A DNA stretch of 64,000 nt, taken from assembly GCF_016583905.1 (NCBI RefSeq), contig NZ_NRRY01000013.1, forward strand, positions 1-64,000, in the 5' to 3' direction. Positions within the stretch are counted from its first letter, which is position 1. Each line of letters opens with the position of its first letter. The translations under genes and the position numbers were made by a program. Origin of the DNA: Lamprobacter modestohalophilus (GTDB lineage: Bacteria > Pseudomonadota > Gammaproteobacteria > Chromatiales > Chromatiaceae). The notes below the pieces were generated by a model. That model saw only the letters and a program-made list of their open reading frames with translations, was not told the DNA's origin and searched no databases. Below are positions 17,110-27,470 of the stretch, in pieces.

Positions 17110-18283
17110 ACTGTTCGAGGCCTTGTGGGTCTTGGTCGCGCAGCACCGAGACCCAGTGGCGTAGATTGCGATCGTTGATCTCTCGCGCCGCCTCACGTCC
17201 GAGCGAGGCCTTGCGTTCGAGAATACCTTGATCCAGCGCGCAAACGCGCATCAATGTGCTGGAAAGCGTCTCATCGTCGCGCATCTGAAACAGGGCGCGA
17301 TTGAGATGGTCCCAGCTCAGGATGCCGCACTGTGAGGAGACCACCACTAAGCGACCGCGGGCCATGGCCTCGAGGGCAATGGTCCCAAAGGATTCGATCG
17401 TCGAGGGCAGCACCAGGAGGTCGGCGCGATCGATCAGAGGCAGGATCTCTTGGCGTCGGACCCAACCAACGTACTCGAGGTTCGACAGGCGGGCGGCCTC
17501 GTGTTGGACCCAATCGCGCAACGGACCATCTCCGGCGATCTGGAACTGCAGTTGCGGCAGGGCCTGAGCCGCCTCGACCACGGCGCCTAGATTTTTTTCC
17601 GGCGCGAGCCGACCAGCGAAGAGTACCTGCTTGATCTGGGGCCGCAGCGGATTGACCGGCACATCGAGGAAGTGCTTCGGGATCGGGGTGCCCATCAGGC
17701 CGACCTTTGAGGCCCCGATTGATCGGGCAACATCAAGCATCTCATCAGAATTGGCCAGCACCAGATGGCTGGCCTTAAACAGGGCGCGATGGCAGGTGTT
17801 GAGGTAGGTCTGGGCGAGCACACCGAACAGCCGCCAGTGATTGTTGAGCGCAGCAAGGCGTTCGAAATGGGTATGAAAACCCACCACCAGCCGAGCGCCA
17901 TAGCGGCGCGCCAAGATCAAGCCGAGCATGCCATAGGGGCCGGGGGTGGCGATGATAATGGCGTTGGGATCGAGCCGCTTGAGCCGTCGGCTGATGAGCC
18001 TCGGCTGCGGGATGAGAAAACGCTGCGTTGGATCACCCGGCATGGGCATGGCCAAGCCACCGTACCAGCGACCGGTGCGAAAGCGTGGTGAGATCAACTC
18101 GACCTTGGCGCCAACCGCCTTTAGGTGCTCGGCCAAGTCTCGATAATAGGTGCCGACGCCGTTACGCTCGGGCGCTGCGTCGGAGATGATCGCCACCCTG
18201 AGCCCCCTGGCGTCGGCGGCGGCTCGTGCCTGATCGGTTTCGATGGCCGATGCTGGCGCAGGCGGCTGAGAGGAGTTCAGCAT
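17096..18283 (-). CDS. GT4-family glycosyltransferase
   Basis: Retaining glycosyltransferase with a GT-B fold, 395 residues. The N-terminal half has RVAIISDAAPERNGVGTYYRDLAEHL and a HTHF motif. The C-terminal donor-binding half has VLFAGRLAPEKNL and the ESFGTIALEAMARG motif with the E-x7-E pattern of the family. There is no membrane helix. It overlaps the sulfotransferase gene upstream by 7 nt and the deacetylase gene downstream by 14 nt. The acceptor is unknown; a polysaccharide or glycolipid is likely. Confidence 0.88.
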   Translation of the reverse strand: MLNSSQPPAPASAIETDQARAAADARGLRVAIISDAAPERNGVGTYYRDLAEHLKAVGAKVELISPRFRTGRWYGGLAMPMPGDPTQRFLIPQPRLISRRLKRLDPNAIIIATPGPYGMLGLILARRYGARLVVGFHTHFERLAALNNHWRLFGVLAQTYLNTCHRALFKASHLVLANSDEMLDVARSIGASKVGLMGTPIPKHFLDVPVNPLRPQIKQVLFAGRLAPEKNLGAVVEAAQALPQLQFQIAGDGPLRDWVQHEAARLSNLEYVGWVRRQEILPLIDRADLLVLPSTIESFGTIALEAMARGRLVVVSSQCGILSWDHLNRALFQMRDDETLSSTLMRVCALDQGILERKASLGREAAREINDRNLRHWVSVLRDQDPQGLEQYEAD

Positions 18284-19482
18284 GACGCGGACCGGGTCTC
18301 TAGCACAGCAGGTTGCGCAGCGGCTACCGGCGCGAGCACCGGATGACGATAAGCGGCGGCGAAGCGCTCTGAGACGGTTGCCGGGGTGAGGCCGAACTGC
18401 TCGAGGCTGTAATGATGGCTGCTCTTGTAGCTCCGAGCCTGGCCGTCTTCGTGCTCGAGCACTTGCGCGAAGTCGGCCGACACGGGCAGCCCCAAGCGGT
18501 TGTAGACCGCCTTTAACGTCACGCCAAGCCCACCGCGCAAGTCTTGCATGCCAAGCGCTGCATGCTGCGACTCGGGAAGCTGTTCGCGCAGTCGGCCAAG
18601 ATTCTCGTAGTAAAACGCAAGCTGAGCGGTGAGTCGCCGGCGCACCGGCTCGCTGTCTGCCGGCACGCCAAAGAAGGCCAGTCCTGGGCCAATCGAGCTG
18701 AGCTGAGAAGGTACGGTCTCGAGCGGATCGCGCAGGCTAACAATGAAGCGGGCGTCTGGGAAGCGCTGCGCGAGACTCTGTGCCAAGGGCGCAAAGGCCG
18801 CGTTCTTCGACAACAGGCACTTTTCGGTACCGTGCACATACAGATGGCGCTTGAGACAGGCCTCATAGAAATCGAGCAGGCGCTGGCGCTCGGCCGGCTC
18901 GAGATCGGCATCGAAGCGACCGACGCGCCAGATGTGCTCGAAGTTGGGGAAGGGCAGCGCGAGGATGAAGCAGGAGAGGACCGGCATCAGCGCGAAGTAG
19001 TCCTCTTCCGGGGTCGTTAGCCCCATCGGGTGGACATCATCGAGCCCGGAGAAGACCCGTCGCTCGATTCTGCGCAGCAGACGTGCCATTGGGGCGCCAA
19101 CGGCCCGATCGGCTCGCGCAAGCCCGAGGAAGAACAGGCGCTGAGTGACCGATGGCGCGAACAGGCATTCCCAGGTGCGGAATGTGGTGAACTGCTCATC
19201 CTGGGCCAGCACCTGGTGCAGACGCGTCGTGCCACTGCGCGGGACGCCGAGTACGAAGACCGGTGCCTCGACCTGCACTCGGCGCCAGCCGCGGAAGAAC
19301 AGATCATCCAGCAAGAAACCGAGCCAGTGAAGCGCCTGACCGAGCGCAAAGACAGGCAGGAAGCCGAGCATGATCAAGATCCGCCGTGGCCGCAATGCTG
19401 CGCGGCCGTCCGGAGAGGTCGTCAGACTCGAGGCAACCAGACCGGCGAATCGCTTGGCTGAGATCAGGAAGAGCTCAAACAT
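18277..19482 (-). CDS. Sulfotransferase family protein
   Basis: Transfers sulfate from PAPS to a hydroxyl group. The 401-residue protein has the 5'-phosphosulfate loop FVLGVPRSGTTRLHQVLA near residue 80 and the 3'-phosphate-binding region ARFIVSLRDPLETVPSQ near residue 245. An N-terminal hydrophobic stretch (ILIMLGFLPVFALGQALHW) may attach it to the membrane. It is the first gene of a three-gene overlapping operon with a glycosyltransferase and a deacetylase, which suggests a sulfated glycan or glycolipid product. Confidence 0.85.
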   Translation of the reverse strand: MFELFLISAKRFAGLVASSLTTSPDGRAALRPRRILIMLGFLPVFALGQALHWLGFLLDDLFFRGWRRVQVEAPVFVLGVPRSGTTRLHQVLAQDEQFTTFRTWECLFAPSVTQRLFFLGLARADRAVGAPMARLLRRIERRVFSGLDDVHPMGLTTPEEDYFALMPVLSCFILALPFPNFEHIWRVGRFDADLEPAERQRLLDFYEACLKRHLYVHGTEKCLLSKNAAFAPLAQSLAQRFPDARFIVSLRDPLETVPSQLSSIGPGLAFFGVPADSEPVRRRLTAQLAFYYENLGRLREQLPESQHAALGMQDLRGGLGVTLKAVYNRLGLPVSADFAQVLEHEDGQARSYKSSHHYSLEQFGLTPATVSERFAAAYRHPVLAPVAAAQPAVLETRSASC

Positions 19483-19521
19483 GACAACCGAGATAAGCCT
19501 CTGCGTTGTAAGGGACGGTAC

Positions 19522-22500
19522 TCATTGTCCGGCTGGATTTGACGGTTGGCCGGTAACATCGTTCGACGTCGGAGACTCTGCGCTGGCCTTGGGAGATGAC
19601 GCGGCTGCAGGCAGAGGAGCCGGAGTCTTGCTCTCGGGTGCCGATGAGGCATCAGGGGAGGACTGAGTTTTGCTCTCTGGCGCCGATGTGGCTGCAGGAG
19701 AAGCCTGAGTTTTGGCCTCGGGCATCGATGCGGCTTCAGGAGAAGCCTGGGGCTTGGCCTCGGGGGCTGAGGTGACAGCTGAGGCGACAGAGGTCTGTTG
19801 CGCTGGGGCTGATTGAGCGGGGACTTGTTGAGTCGAGGCCGGTTGAGCTGAAGCTGGTTGAGGCGAAGCTGTGAATGCCGCAGAGAGGGGAGTGCTAGGT
19901 GCAGTGACTGGGCTGCTAGCCGCCTCGACGCTCGGTTTTACAGGCTTGGGCTCGGTGCGAGCCTCGGCTCGGGAGTCATCATGTCCGGGTGACTGAGGCG
20001 CATCGGATGTCGCTGTTGATGGCGCCGGAGTTGCCGGATCGGCTTTTCCGGCTGCCGGCACCGCCTCTGCGCGAGACGCCGTGCGTGCCTCGCTCGCCTG
20101 CGATCCCGATGCTGAGTCCGTGGGAGCGGCAGGCTTCACTGATGCCGCGTCATTGTGATCTTGTCCGCCGCGGACGGCCTCATCCGGCCCCGCGTCGTCG
20201 CGCTTTGCGCGCCTCGCATGTCCGTCGGCCCGGCCAGGGGACCCCCCAGATGCCTCCCCGGATGTTGCGCTCGGCTTAGGCGTGGCGTCTGACGCTGATT
20301 CGGTCGCAGCTTCGCTGCTTGCTGCCGAAGCGGGCGCTTCTTGCTGCTCGCTCGCATTGCCGTTGGCTTCAGTGCGCCGACGGCCGCGTCCGCCACGGCG
20401 ACGTCGGCTTGATCGTGTCCGGCTCGAAGGCTTTGCGTCGCCATCCTCTGGGCCCGACTCGGTGCTTCCTCCCGTAGCGCTTTCCTCAGCACTCTGAACA
20501 GCCGAGCGAGCACTGGAGTTCTGGTCGGCATTCGATTCCCCCGCAGCGGGTATCTTGCGGCCTTTAGGGGCCTCGTCCGAGTGAGCACTCGATTCACTCG
20601 CGACCAGCGCCTTGGATGAGGAGACTGGCGCCGCATCGCGCTTTGCGTTGGCTGACGTCGACTGTTCGTCGGTCGTGGCTGGGCTGTTACTCGCCTCGTC
20701 GGTTGCTGCGCTTGAGCTGTCGGTACCTGGTTGATTCCGCCGACCGCGGCCGCCCCGTGAGCCGCGGCGAGAGCTACTGCGTCGCGACTGACCCGCACTC
20801 TGCGCGTTGCCGTTTGTAGCGTTCTGCGGTTGTTCCTCCGGTGAGCGCTGCGGGCTGCTGTCGTTCTCGGTGGCTGGGCTAGTCGCGCTGTCTCTATCCT
20901 GAGTTGCAGCTGTCTCGCTCAGCCCTGCGCGATCTTGGCTAGCCCCGTTCGAACGACGCGAACGGCGCTCGCCACGTTGGCTACGACTGCCTTGGTCGCT
21001 GCCGTTGCGTCCGCGATCAGCGCGCTGGCTTTTTGCATCCGACGAACCGGACCGATGGGCTCGCGGACCGCTGCCCGACGCCTGTTCTGATCCAGCGCCG
21101 GCGTGATTGTCTGCCGATGCGCCACCCGGCTGATCATTCGGCAACGCGAAGAGTGTTGACCAGATCCGCTTGAGTACGCTCTCGGTGCGCCGCCCTTGCT
21201 CGCTCGCACTGTCGGCTGCGGTCGGTAGCGTCGGAGGCTGCTCATCATCCTGTCGTTCAGGGCGCTGCGGTGCCGGCATCGAGGGGGCCAAGGCCTTCAC
21301 CGCGGGCTCTTCCGGACGCGGGATGATATGCGGCCGCGCGAAGGTCGGCTCGGCCTGCGCTGGCTGTGCGGTCAGGTCGTAGCTCATCTCGTTATCGGCG
21401 AGTCGCTCCGTGTCCTGGGCGCGGATGCGCTCGATCTCGAAGTCCGGTGTCTCCATGTGCCGGTTTGGGATCAGCACCACATCGACCTTCTGGCGCTCCT
21501 CGATCTGCAGGATCTGGCGGCGCTTCTCGTTCAACAGGAAGGTCGCGACCTCAACCGGCAGTTGCGCAATGATGCGTGACGTGCGGTCCTTCATCGCCTC
21601 TTCCTCGACGATCCGCAGCACCGAGAGGGCCAGCGACTCGACGCCGCGGATGGTGCCCTGGCCCTTGCAGCGCGGGCACACCAGCTGGCTCGACTCACCA
21701 AGCGACGGCCGCAGGCGTTGACGCGACATCTCCAGCAGGCCAAAACGCGAGATTCGCGCGACCTGAACCCGAGCGCGATCGTGCTTGAGGGCGTCGCGCA
21801 GGCGATTTTCGACCTCGCGCTGATTCTTCGCCGGCGTCATGTCGATGAAATCGATCACGAACAGGCCGCCGAGGTCGCGCAGGCGGAGTTGACGGGCGAT
21901 CTCGTCCGCCGCCTCCAGGTTGGTGTTGAGCGCCGTCTCCTCGATATCAGCGCCCTTGGTGGCGCGCGCGGAGTTGATGTCGACGGCGGTCAGCGCCTCG
22001 CCTTGGTCGATCACCAGCGAGCCGCCGGAGGGCAGCCTGACCTCACGCTGGAACACCGACTCGATCTGGCTCTCGATCTGATAGCGGGTGAACAGCGGCA
22101 CCTCGTCTAGATACAACCGCAGCTTTTTCAGGTTGTTCGGCATCACCTGGCGCATGAAGGCTTCAGCCTTCTCATACACCTTGGCGTCGTCAACGACGAT
22201 CTCGCCGATATCCACGCGCAGATGGTCGCGCATCGAGCGGATGATGACGTCGCTCTCTTGATAGATCAGGAAGGGCGCCTTGCGCTCTTCGCCTGAGGTC
22301 TTGATCGCGTCCCAGAGCTGCAGCAGGTAGTTGAGATCCCACTGCAGCTCCTCGGCGTTCTTGCCGACGCCCGCGGTGCGGACGATCAGGCCCATGTCCT
22401 CGGGCAGCTCGAGCTGACTCAGCACCTCGCGCAGGTCCGAGCGGTCGTTGCCCTCGATGCGACGTGAGACGCCGCCGGCGCGCGGGTTGTTCGGCATCAA

Positions 22501-22887
22501 CACCAGGTAACGGCCGGCCAGGGAGATAAAGGTGGTCAAGGCCGCGCCCTTGTTGCCGCGCTCCTCCTTGTCGATCTGCACCATGACTTGCTGACCCTCC
22601 TTGATCAGCTCCTTGATGCTGGCACGCGTGCCGGGCTTGGGTGCGTCTTGCCGGAAATAGCTGCGCGCGATCTCCTTTAGCGGCAGAAATCCGTGGCGAT
22701 CTGAGCCGTAGTCGACGAAGGCGGCTTCAAGGCTTGGCTCAACGCGGGTGATGGTGCCTTTGTAGACGTTGGCCTTTTTCTGTTCGCGTCCTGCGCTCTC
22801 GATATCCAGGTTGTACAATTGTTGGCCGTCGACGATGGCCACCCGCAACTCTTCAGGCTGAGTTGCATTGATCAACATTCTTTTCAT
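19522..22887 (-). CDS. rne: Ribonuclease E
   Basis: Endonuclease that starts mRNA decay, processes rRNA and organises the degradosome. The catalytic half holds the S1 domain near residues 35-120, the DNase-I-like site with aspartates in [14 protein letters not shown] (about 300) and VIDFIDM (about 343), and the zinc-link CPRCKGQG near 400. From about residue 520 to 1121 the protein is low-complexity: R/G/S-rich RNA-binding stretches such as [11 protein letters not shown], then a long S/A/P/E/T tail with repeats of the type [11 protein letters not shown]. The start [17 protein letters not shown] is the family start. Confidence 0.96.
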   Translation of the reverse strand: MKRMLINATQPEELRVAIVDGQQLYNLDIESAGREQKKANVYKGTITRVEPSLEAAFVDYGSDRHGFLPLKEIARSYFRQDAPKPGTRASIKELIKEGQQVMVQIDKEERGNKGAALTTFISLAGRYLVLMPNNPRAGGVSRRIEGNDRSDLREVLSQLELPEDMGLIVRTAGVGKNAEELQWDLNYLLQLWDAIKTSGEERKAPFLIYQESDVIIRSMRDHLRVDIGEIVVDDAKVYEKAEAFMRQVMPNNLKKLRLYLDEVPLFTRYQIESQIESVFQREVRLPSGGSLVIDQGEALTAVDINSARATKGADIEETALNTNLEAADEIARQLRLRDLGGLFVIDFIDMTPAKNQREVENRLRDALKHDRARVQVARISRFGLLEMSRQRLRPSLGESSQLVCPRCKGQGTIRGVESLALSVLRIVEEEAMKDRTSRIIAQLPVEVATFLLNEKRRQILQIEERQKVDVVLIPNRHMETPDFEIERIRAQDTERLADNEMSYDLTAQPAQAEPTFARPHIIPRPEEPAVKALAPSMPAPQRPERQDDEQPPTLPTAADSASEQGRRTESVLKRIWSTLFALPNDQPGGASADNHAGAGSEQASGSGPRAHRSGSSDAKSQRADRGRNGSDQGSRSQRGERRSRRSNGASQDRAGLSETAATQDRDSATSPATENDSSPQRSPEEQPQNATNGNAQSAGQSRRSSSRRGSRGGRGRRNQPGTDSSSAATDEASNSPATTDEQSTSANAKRDAAPVSSSKALVASESSAHSDEAPKGRKIPAAGESNADQNSSARSAVQSAEESATGGSTESGPEDGDAKPSSRTRSSRRRRGGRGRRRTEANGNASEQQEAPASAASSEAATESASDATPKPSATSGEASGGSPGRADGHARRAKRDDAGPDEAVRGGQDHNDAASVKPAAPTDSASGSQASEARTASRAEAVPAAGKADPATPAPSTATSDAPQSPGHDDSRAEARTEPKPVKPSVEAASSPVTAPSTPLSAAFTASPQPASAQPASTQQVPAQSAPAQQTSVASAVTSAPEAKPQASPEAASMPEAKTQASPAATSAPESKTQSSPDASSAPESKTPAPLPAAASSPKASAESPTSNDVTGQPSNPAGQ

Positions 22888-23612
22888 CGTTGTTGGATCT
22901 CTCGCCTTGGCGCGAGGCGCGCTTCACCGCCGAGAAGCTCGGTTGTGGCGGCGCGCGCAAGCGGCTTCATGTGCCGCCGCACCCAGGAGCCCGGGTTGAT
23001 CTGCCCGCGCGGCGTTCGCGCTGAACAGCCCATTTTGAAACCCGCGGCATGCCTTGGGCACGCGCTTTCAATTAACCTTCGGTGTCTCGCGCAGCGCGCC
23101 AGTCACCCTGTCGAGTCACCGGCGACACACCGATGCTCGTTAAAAACCAGTGGGGAGTCGGGAATTGCGACCGAGTGTCACAACGGGTGTCACAATTGGC
23201 TTGGCGATGCGCCATACTGTTGGCTGGCCTTACGCCTCGCGCATCGGGTCAGTCCCCAAGTGTGGGGCGATCGGCTCCACGAGGTGGCGTAGCGTCAACC
23301 TCCGGAGCCAGTAACCTTTGACCTCGCTCGGACCATCGCGATTCGCTCGGGCCGGCGCTAACCCTGTCTTATGCTGCTCCTCCCCATGAAGTCTGGCACG
23401 CGCACGTACCTTTCCACGCAGCACAAGTCGTGAATGCTAGCAAGCTTTCCCGGTACCGGCAATTGACCCTGAAGTCGACATCGAAGCAACCCAAGCACGC
23501 CCGCCCCAAGCAGAATCGCACAGCGTGCCATGTGCCGCGCGATTCTGTCGCCAATTCGCGTTCTGTTACCGCCTCGGCAGCCGCAAGCGCAGCGACTGCG
23601 CAGACGGATCAA
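22888..23612. promoter_or_regulatory. Divergent rne/rluC control region
   Basis: A 725-bp gap between the divergent rne and rluC genes with no convincing gene. On the rne side there are GC-rich inverted repeats, for example CCGCC/GGCGG at about 22939-22966. In E. coli, RNase E controls its own mRNA through hairpins in a long 5' leader, and the same could hold here. Exact promoters were not assigned. Confidence 0.4.
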
Positions 23613-24590
23613 ATGTCGCGAGATCCGTCGCGAGTCCCGTCGCGAGTCCCGATGGTGCGGTGGGTGGAGGTCAGCCCCGATATTGCTGGCCAGCGGATCG
23701 ACAATTTTCTGCTGGCGCAGCTGAAAGGCGTGCCACGCAGTCTCGTCTATCGCCTGCTACGCCGCGGTGAGGTTAGGGTCAATAAGGGGCGCGCGCGGCC
23801 TTCGCAGCGGCTCGAGGCCGGAGATCAGGTGCGATTGCCGCCGCTGCGGCTGCCGGCGCAGGGTGAATCTATCGCACCATCGACTCAACTTCGAGAGCGT
23901 CTTGACGAGGCTCTGCTGTACGAAGACGAACGTCTTCTGGTGCTGAACAAACCGGCCGGTCTCGCCGTGCATGGTGGTAGCGGCATCAACCTAGGGGTGA
24001 TCGAAACGCTTCGCGCGATGCGCCCCGGTGCCGAGCTCGAGCTGGTCCATCGGCTGGATCGCGATACCTCCGGCTGCCTGCTGATCAGCAAGCGCCGCAG
24101 TGCGTTGCGGCGTTTGCATGCACAACTGCGCGATGGCGAGGTCGACAAGCGCTACCTAGCGTTGCTCTGCGGGCCGTTTTCGCGACCCGAGATCGAGGTC
24201 GCGGTTGCGCTGCGCACTAACCGAGTGCGCGGTGGTGAACGGGTGGTGCGCGTCGATCCGGAGGAGGGTAAGCCCTCGCGAACCTGGTTCCGTGTGCGAC
24301 GACGCCTCGGTCCCTTTACCCTGGTCGAGGCAGAGCTTGATACCGGGCGCACACATCAGATCCGGGTCCATGCCGCGCACCTGGGGGCCGCGGTCGCCGG
24401 CGATCCGAAATATGGTGATCCAGCGGACAATGAGCGCCTGAAGGCGTTCGGATTAAAGCGCTTGTTTTTACATGCCGCGGCCCTGAGCTTCCGCTCGCAG
24501 GAAGACGGACCGCTGGTGCATGTCACGGCACCACTGCCTGAGCGTTTAGAGGCAGTCTTGAGTAGACTCGAGGAGGAATCTTGGACTTGA
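23613..24590 (+). CDS. rluC: 23S rRNA pseudouridine synthase RluC
   Basis: Makes pseudouridines in 23S rRNA (955, 2504 and 2580 in E. coli). It has an N-terminal S4 domain (GQRIDNFLLAQLKGVPRSLVY) and the synthase domain with the catalytic aspartate in LVHRLDRDTSGCLL, then RTHQIRVHAAHLG. The ATG at 23613 gives 325 residues, as expected; a GTG at 23430 would add a 61-residue low-complexity tail and is less likely. Divergent from rne and followed by a HAD phosphatase and sppA, as in pseudomonads. Confidence 0.93.
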   Translation: MSRDPSRVPSRVPMVRWVEVSPDIAGQRIDNFLLAQLKGVPRSLVYRLLRRGEVRVNKGRARPSQRLEAGDQVRLPPLRLPAQGESIAPSTQLRERLDEALLYEDERLLVLNKPAGLAVHGGSGINLGVIETLRAMRPGAELELVHRLDRDTSGCLLISKRRSALRRLHAQLRDGEVDKRYLALLCGPFSRPEIEVAVALRTNRVRGGERVVRVDPEEGKPSRTWFRVRRRLGPFTLVEAELDTGRTHQIRVHAAHLGAAVAGDPKYGDPADNERLKAFGLKRLFLHAAALSFRSQEDGPLVHVTAPLPERLEAVLSRLEEESWT

Positions 24591-25261
24591 CCCGCAATGC
24601 AATGCCGGAGCTGCAAGCCATCGAGCTGGTGGTGTTTGATTGGGACGGGACACTCATGGATTCGGAGGGGCGTATCGTCGCCAGCATGCAAGCGGCATTC
24701 ACCGATATGGGCCGCCCGCCGCCGCCATCGGCCGCTGTACGCGAGGTGATCGGCCTGGGCCTCGAAGAGGCGATTCTGCGCCTGCCAGGGGTCAGCTCAG
24801 ACCAGGATCTCAGCGAGATGATTGCGCGCTATCGTCACCATTTCTTGGTAACCAATACGATACCGACGCCGCTTTTCGAGGGTGCGAAGGCGCTTGTCGA
24901 AGCCTTGCACCAGCGCGGCCAGCTCTTGGCAGTGGCCACCGGCAAGAGCCGAAAGGGTCTTGATCAGGCCCTCGACCAGACCGGGTTGCGCCCCTGGTTC
25001 CACGCAACCCGTTGTGCGGAAGAGACCGCCTCGAAGCCGCACCCTGGGATGTTGCATGAGCTGATGGATGAGCTTGGCGTCAAGCCAGCGGATACACTGA
25101 TGATCGGCGATACCGATTACGATTTACTGATGGCCCAAAACGCCGGTGTTCGGGCACTGGCCGTGGGCTATGGCACCCAGCCCCCGACGCGGCTTCTCGA
25201 ACACAAACCACTGGGTTGTGCGTCCTCGATCGCCTTGCTCTCGGAGTGGTTGCTCCGCTGA
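24581..25261 (+). CDS. HAD-IA family phosphatase
   Basis: Haloacid-dehalogenase-type phosphatase of 226 residues, close to phosphoglycolate phosphatase (Gph) in layout. Motif I is VVFDWDGTLMDS with the nucleophile aspartate, motif II is AVATGKS, the lysine of motif III is in SKPHPGML, and motif IV is MIGDTDYD. Helical cap between motifs I and II. TTG at 24581 has a strong AGGAGG 5 nt upstream and overlaps rluC by 10 nt; the ATG at 24602 lacks such a site. The in vivo substrate is unknown. Confidence 0.88.
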   Translation: MDLTRNAMPELQAIELVVFDWDGTLMDSEGRIVASMQAAFTDMGRPPPPSAAVREVIGLGLEEAILRLPGVSSDQDLSEMIARYRHHFLVTNTIPTPLFEGAKALVEALHQRGQLLAVATGKSRKGLDQALDQTGLRPWFHATRCAEETASKPHPGMLHELMDELGVKPADTLMIGDTDYDLLMAQNAGVRALAVGYGTQPPTRLLEHKPLGCASSIALLSEWLLR

Positions 25262-25371
25262 TCCTGTGGAGATCAGTCAGGGGCCCTGCCTCGTTCCAGA
25301 GGGCCTCACACTCATGGCGCGGTGCCACTCCGGAAGATGAATTCTCGCTCGACTGCTAGCGGAGCCTAGAC

Positions 25372-26382
25372 ATGAAGTTACCCTCTTGGATAAGACGCTG
25401 GAAAAACAGCGATCTGACCGCTGGCCAACCGATGCCAGCCACCAATGATCCGGAATGGGAGCGCGCGCTGATCAACCGCATGGCGGCCGAATTTCTGCGT
25501 CAACAACGACGCTCTCGGCGCTGGGGACTGGTGCTCAAATTCGGCATCCTCGCCTATCTGCTCTTGCTCTCGATGACCCTTGTCATGGATGGCATCGGTG
25601 GTTCGGTAGGCTCGGCTGGCGAGCATACGGCTGTCGTTAAGGTTGAAGGGCTGATCGCGGACAAGACGAACGCCAGTGCAGACCGCATTGTTGAGGGATT
25701 GCGCGATGCCTTCGAGGCTGAGAACGCTCAGGCCATCATCTTGAGCATCAACAGCCCGGGTGGAAGCCCAGTGCAGTCTGGCTACGTGTTCGATGAGATC
25801 AAGCGATTGCGGGAGCAGTATCCGGACAAGCCGGTCTATGCGGTCGCCGCTGATGTTTGCGCGTCGGGCGCCTACTACATCGCGAGTGCAGCCGATGAGA
25901 TCTACGTCGACCGCGCTACGCTGATCGGCTCTATCGGCGTCCGTCTGGACAGCTTTGGCTTCCAGCGTGTCATCGACGAGCTCGGCATCCAGCGCCGGTT
26001 GCTCACCGCTGGCGAGCACAAGGGCATCCTCGATCCCTTTTCCAACTTTGATGAGTGGGATCGGGAGTTTATCCAAGGGCTCTTGGACAACCTCCATGCG
26101 CAATTCATCACCGCGGTGAAAGAGGGTCGCGGCGACCGCCTCAAGGGCGGACCGGAGCTGTTCAGTGGCCTGTTCTGGACCGGTCAAGAAAGCGTTGAGC
26201 TTGGCCTCAGTGACGGTCTCGGTAGCCCGTCCTACGTGGCTCGAGAGATCGTCGGTGCAGAAGAGCTGGTCGACTACAGCCAGGAGCGCGACCTCTGGGA
26301 GCGCGTGGCAGAGCGCGTTGGCACCAGCCTAGCGACCACGCTTGTAGAGCGCATCGGAATCGGGGCTCCCAGCTTTAGGTAG
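25372..26382 (+). CDS. sppA: Signal peptide peptidase SppA-type S49 protease
   Basis: Membrane-bound serine protease that degrades cleaved signal peptides. The 336-residue protein has one N-terminal helix near residues 50-70 (LVLKFGILAYLLLLSMTLVM) and an S49 domain with INSPGGSP, the catalytic serine in DVCASGAYYIA near residue 166 and the lysine-side region GSIGVRLDSFGF. It is the short form with one S49 domain, as in the usual rluC-HAD-sppA cluster. Confidence 0.9.
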   Translation: MKLPSWIRRWKNSDLTAGQPMPATNDPEWERALINRMAAEFLRQQRRSRRWGLVLKFGILAYLLLLSMTLVMDGIGGSVGSAGEHTAVVKVEGLIADKTNASADRIVEGLRDAFEAENAQAIILSINSPGGSPVQSGYVFDEIKRLREQYPDKPVYAVAADVCASGAYYIASAADEIYVDRATLIGSIGVRLDSFGFQRVIDELGIQRRLLTAGEHKGILDPFSNFDEWDREFIQGLLDNLHAQFITAVKEGRGDRLKGGPELFSGLFWTGQESVELGLSDGLGSPSYVAREIVGAEELVDYSQERDLWERVAERVGTSLATTLVERIGIGAPSFR

Positions 26383-26446
26383 GGCCGGTCACCGACCGCT
26401 GGCCGTCTGCAGTCAACAGAACAGTGATCACAACGGAGGATGCTCG

Positions 26447-26947
26447 ATGGCCAATCTCGACGAACTCGGCAAGAGCGGCCTCGGTCGCGGCATTGCGATC
26501 GGGCTTGGCGCGGCGCTGCTGATACCGGTCGCGGCGGTTGCACTGGCGCCCTACCTGCGCCCGGCCGCCCGCGCGACCCTGAGATTCGGCATCCTGGCCG
26601 CCGAGAAGGCGCGGGAAGCAGCAGCCGAGATCGCCGAGGTCGTTGACGATGTCGCCGCCGAGGTCCAAGAGGAGCTGCGTGCTGAGCGCAGCGCGCGCGC
26701 TGCCGACCGCGCCGCGGCAGATATCGGCGGCGAGGCCACGCCGGCTGCGGGCGGTGCAGCCGCGATGGATGCCGGCGGTAGTGCAGCCGCGATGGATGCC
26801 GGCGGTAGTGCGGCCTCGATGGATGCTGATGCTAGCGGCGAGGTCGCGATGAATGCCGGCAGCGAAGCCGCGACGGATGCAGGTAGTGAGACCGCTGCCA
26901 GCGTCAGGCGGTCTGCGGAGGCGCCCACCACGGGTGCGAGCGGTTGA
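26447..26947 (+). CDS. DUF5132-like small membrane protein
   Basis: A 166-residue protein with one hydrophobic segment near residues 14-38 (GIAIGLGAALLIPVAAVALAP), a basic motif (YLRPAARATLRFG) and an acidic helix (AAEIAEVVDDVAAEVQEEL). This fits the DUF5132 pattern, recognised from memory. From about residue 100 it is low-complexity with three in-frame copies of a nine-residue unit, GGSAAAMDA. Stop and next start overlap as TGATG. Function unknown. DUF5132 genes often neighbour HMA-domain proteins and P-type ATPases, as here. Confidence 0.65.
   Translation: MANLDELGKSGLGRGIAIGLGAALLIPVAAVALAPYLRPAARATLRFGILAAEKAREAAAEIAEVVDDVAAEVQEELRAERSARAADRAAADIGGEATPAAGGAAAMDAGGSAAAMDAGGSAASMDADASGEVAMNAGSEAATDAGSETAASVRRSAEAPTTGASG
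26750..26830 (+). repeat. 27-bp in-frame tandem repeat (three copies)
   Basis: Three copies of a 27-bp unit encode GGAAAMDA-like blocks (GGSAAAMDA, GGSAASMDA) in the tail of the DUF5132-like protein. The first two are nearly identical at the DNA level. Confidence 0.75.
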
Positions 26948-27462
26948 TGCAGAGCATCGCTTACCAGGTCCATCGCACGCGCGAGCGGATGCGCCTGCGC
27001 CTGCCCGACCGGCGCCACGACGAGGCCTTCTTTGCCGAGCTGTGCGAGCAGCTGACGGCATTGCCGGGCATCGTCGAGGTCTCCGGCAACCCGTCCACCG
27101 CCGGCCTATTGATTCGGCTCGATCCAACCCAGGCGCAAGATCCTCGCCTCGCCATCGCGGCCACCGGACGACTCCAGATCGTCGACGGCCCGCCGCCGCT
27201 GTCGCCAGGCCTCAATGCGGTGCGGCGGGCCGCCGATCGCATCGACCGGAGCCTAGAGGAACAGACCGGTGGCTCGGCGGACCTGCGCACGCTGGCCGTG
27301 CTACTGCTCATCGTTCTCGCGATGGGGCAGGTGCTTCGGGGTCAGCTGCTGGCACCGGCCGCCTCGCTGCTGTGGTATGCCTTCGAGCTACTGCGCTTCA
27401 TACCGACGATACCCGAGGAGCCCGAGCCGCGGCAGAGGCCTGCGGCACAACACCTGCCATGA
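26947..27462 (+). CDS. HMA_2-like domain membrane protein
   Basis: A 171-residue protein. Residues about 5-65 (YQVHRTRERMRLRLPDR to a TAGLLIRLD strand) resemble the HMA_2 ferredoxin-like fold and the N-terminal domain of the P-type ATPase encoded opposite (VPGRLRLRLLSLYRD). No CxxC metal motif is present. A hydrophobic region near residues 115-150 (TLAVLLLIVLAMGQVL) forms one or two membrane helices. The ATG at 26947 overlaps the stop of the DUF5132-like gene. It ends 8 nt before the convergent MAT-like gene. Probably a small partner or regulator of the ATPase; this is inference. Confidence 0.65.
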   Translation: MQSIAYQVHRTRERMRLRLPDRRHDEAFFAELCEQLTALPGIVEVSGNPSTAGLLIRLDPTQAQDPRLAIAATGRLQIVDGPPPLSPGLNAVRRAADRIDRSLEEQTGGSADLRTLAVLLLIVLAMGQVLRGQLLAPAASLLWYAFELLRFIPTIPEEPEPRQRPAAQHLP

Positions 27463-27470
27463 ACGTTGCC

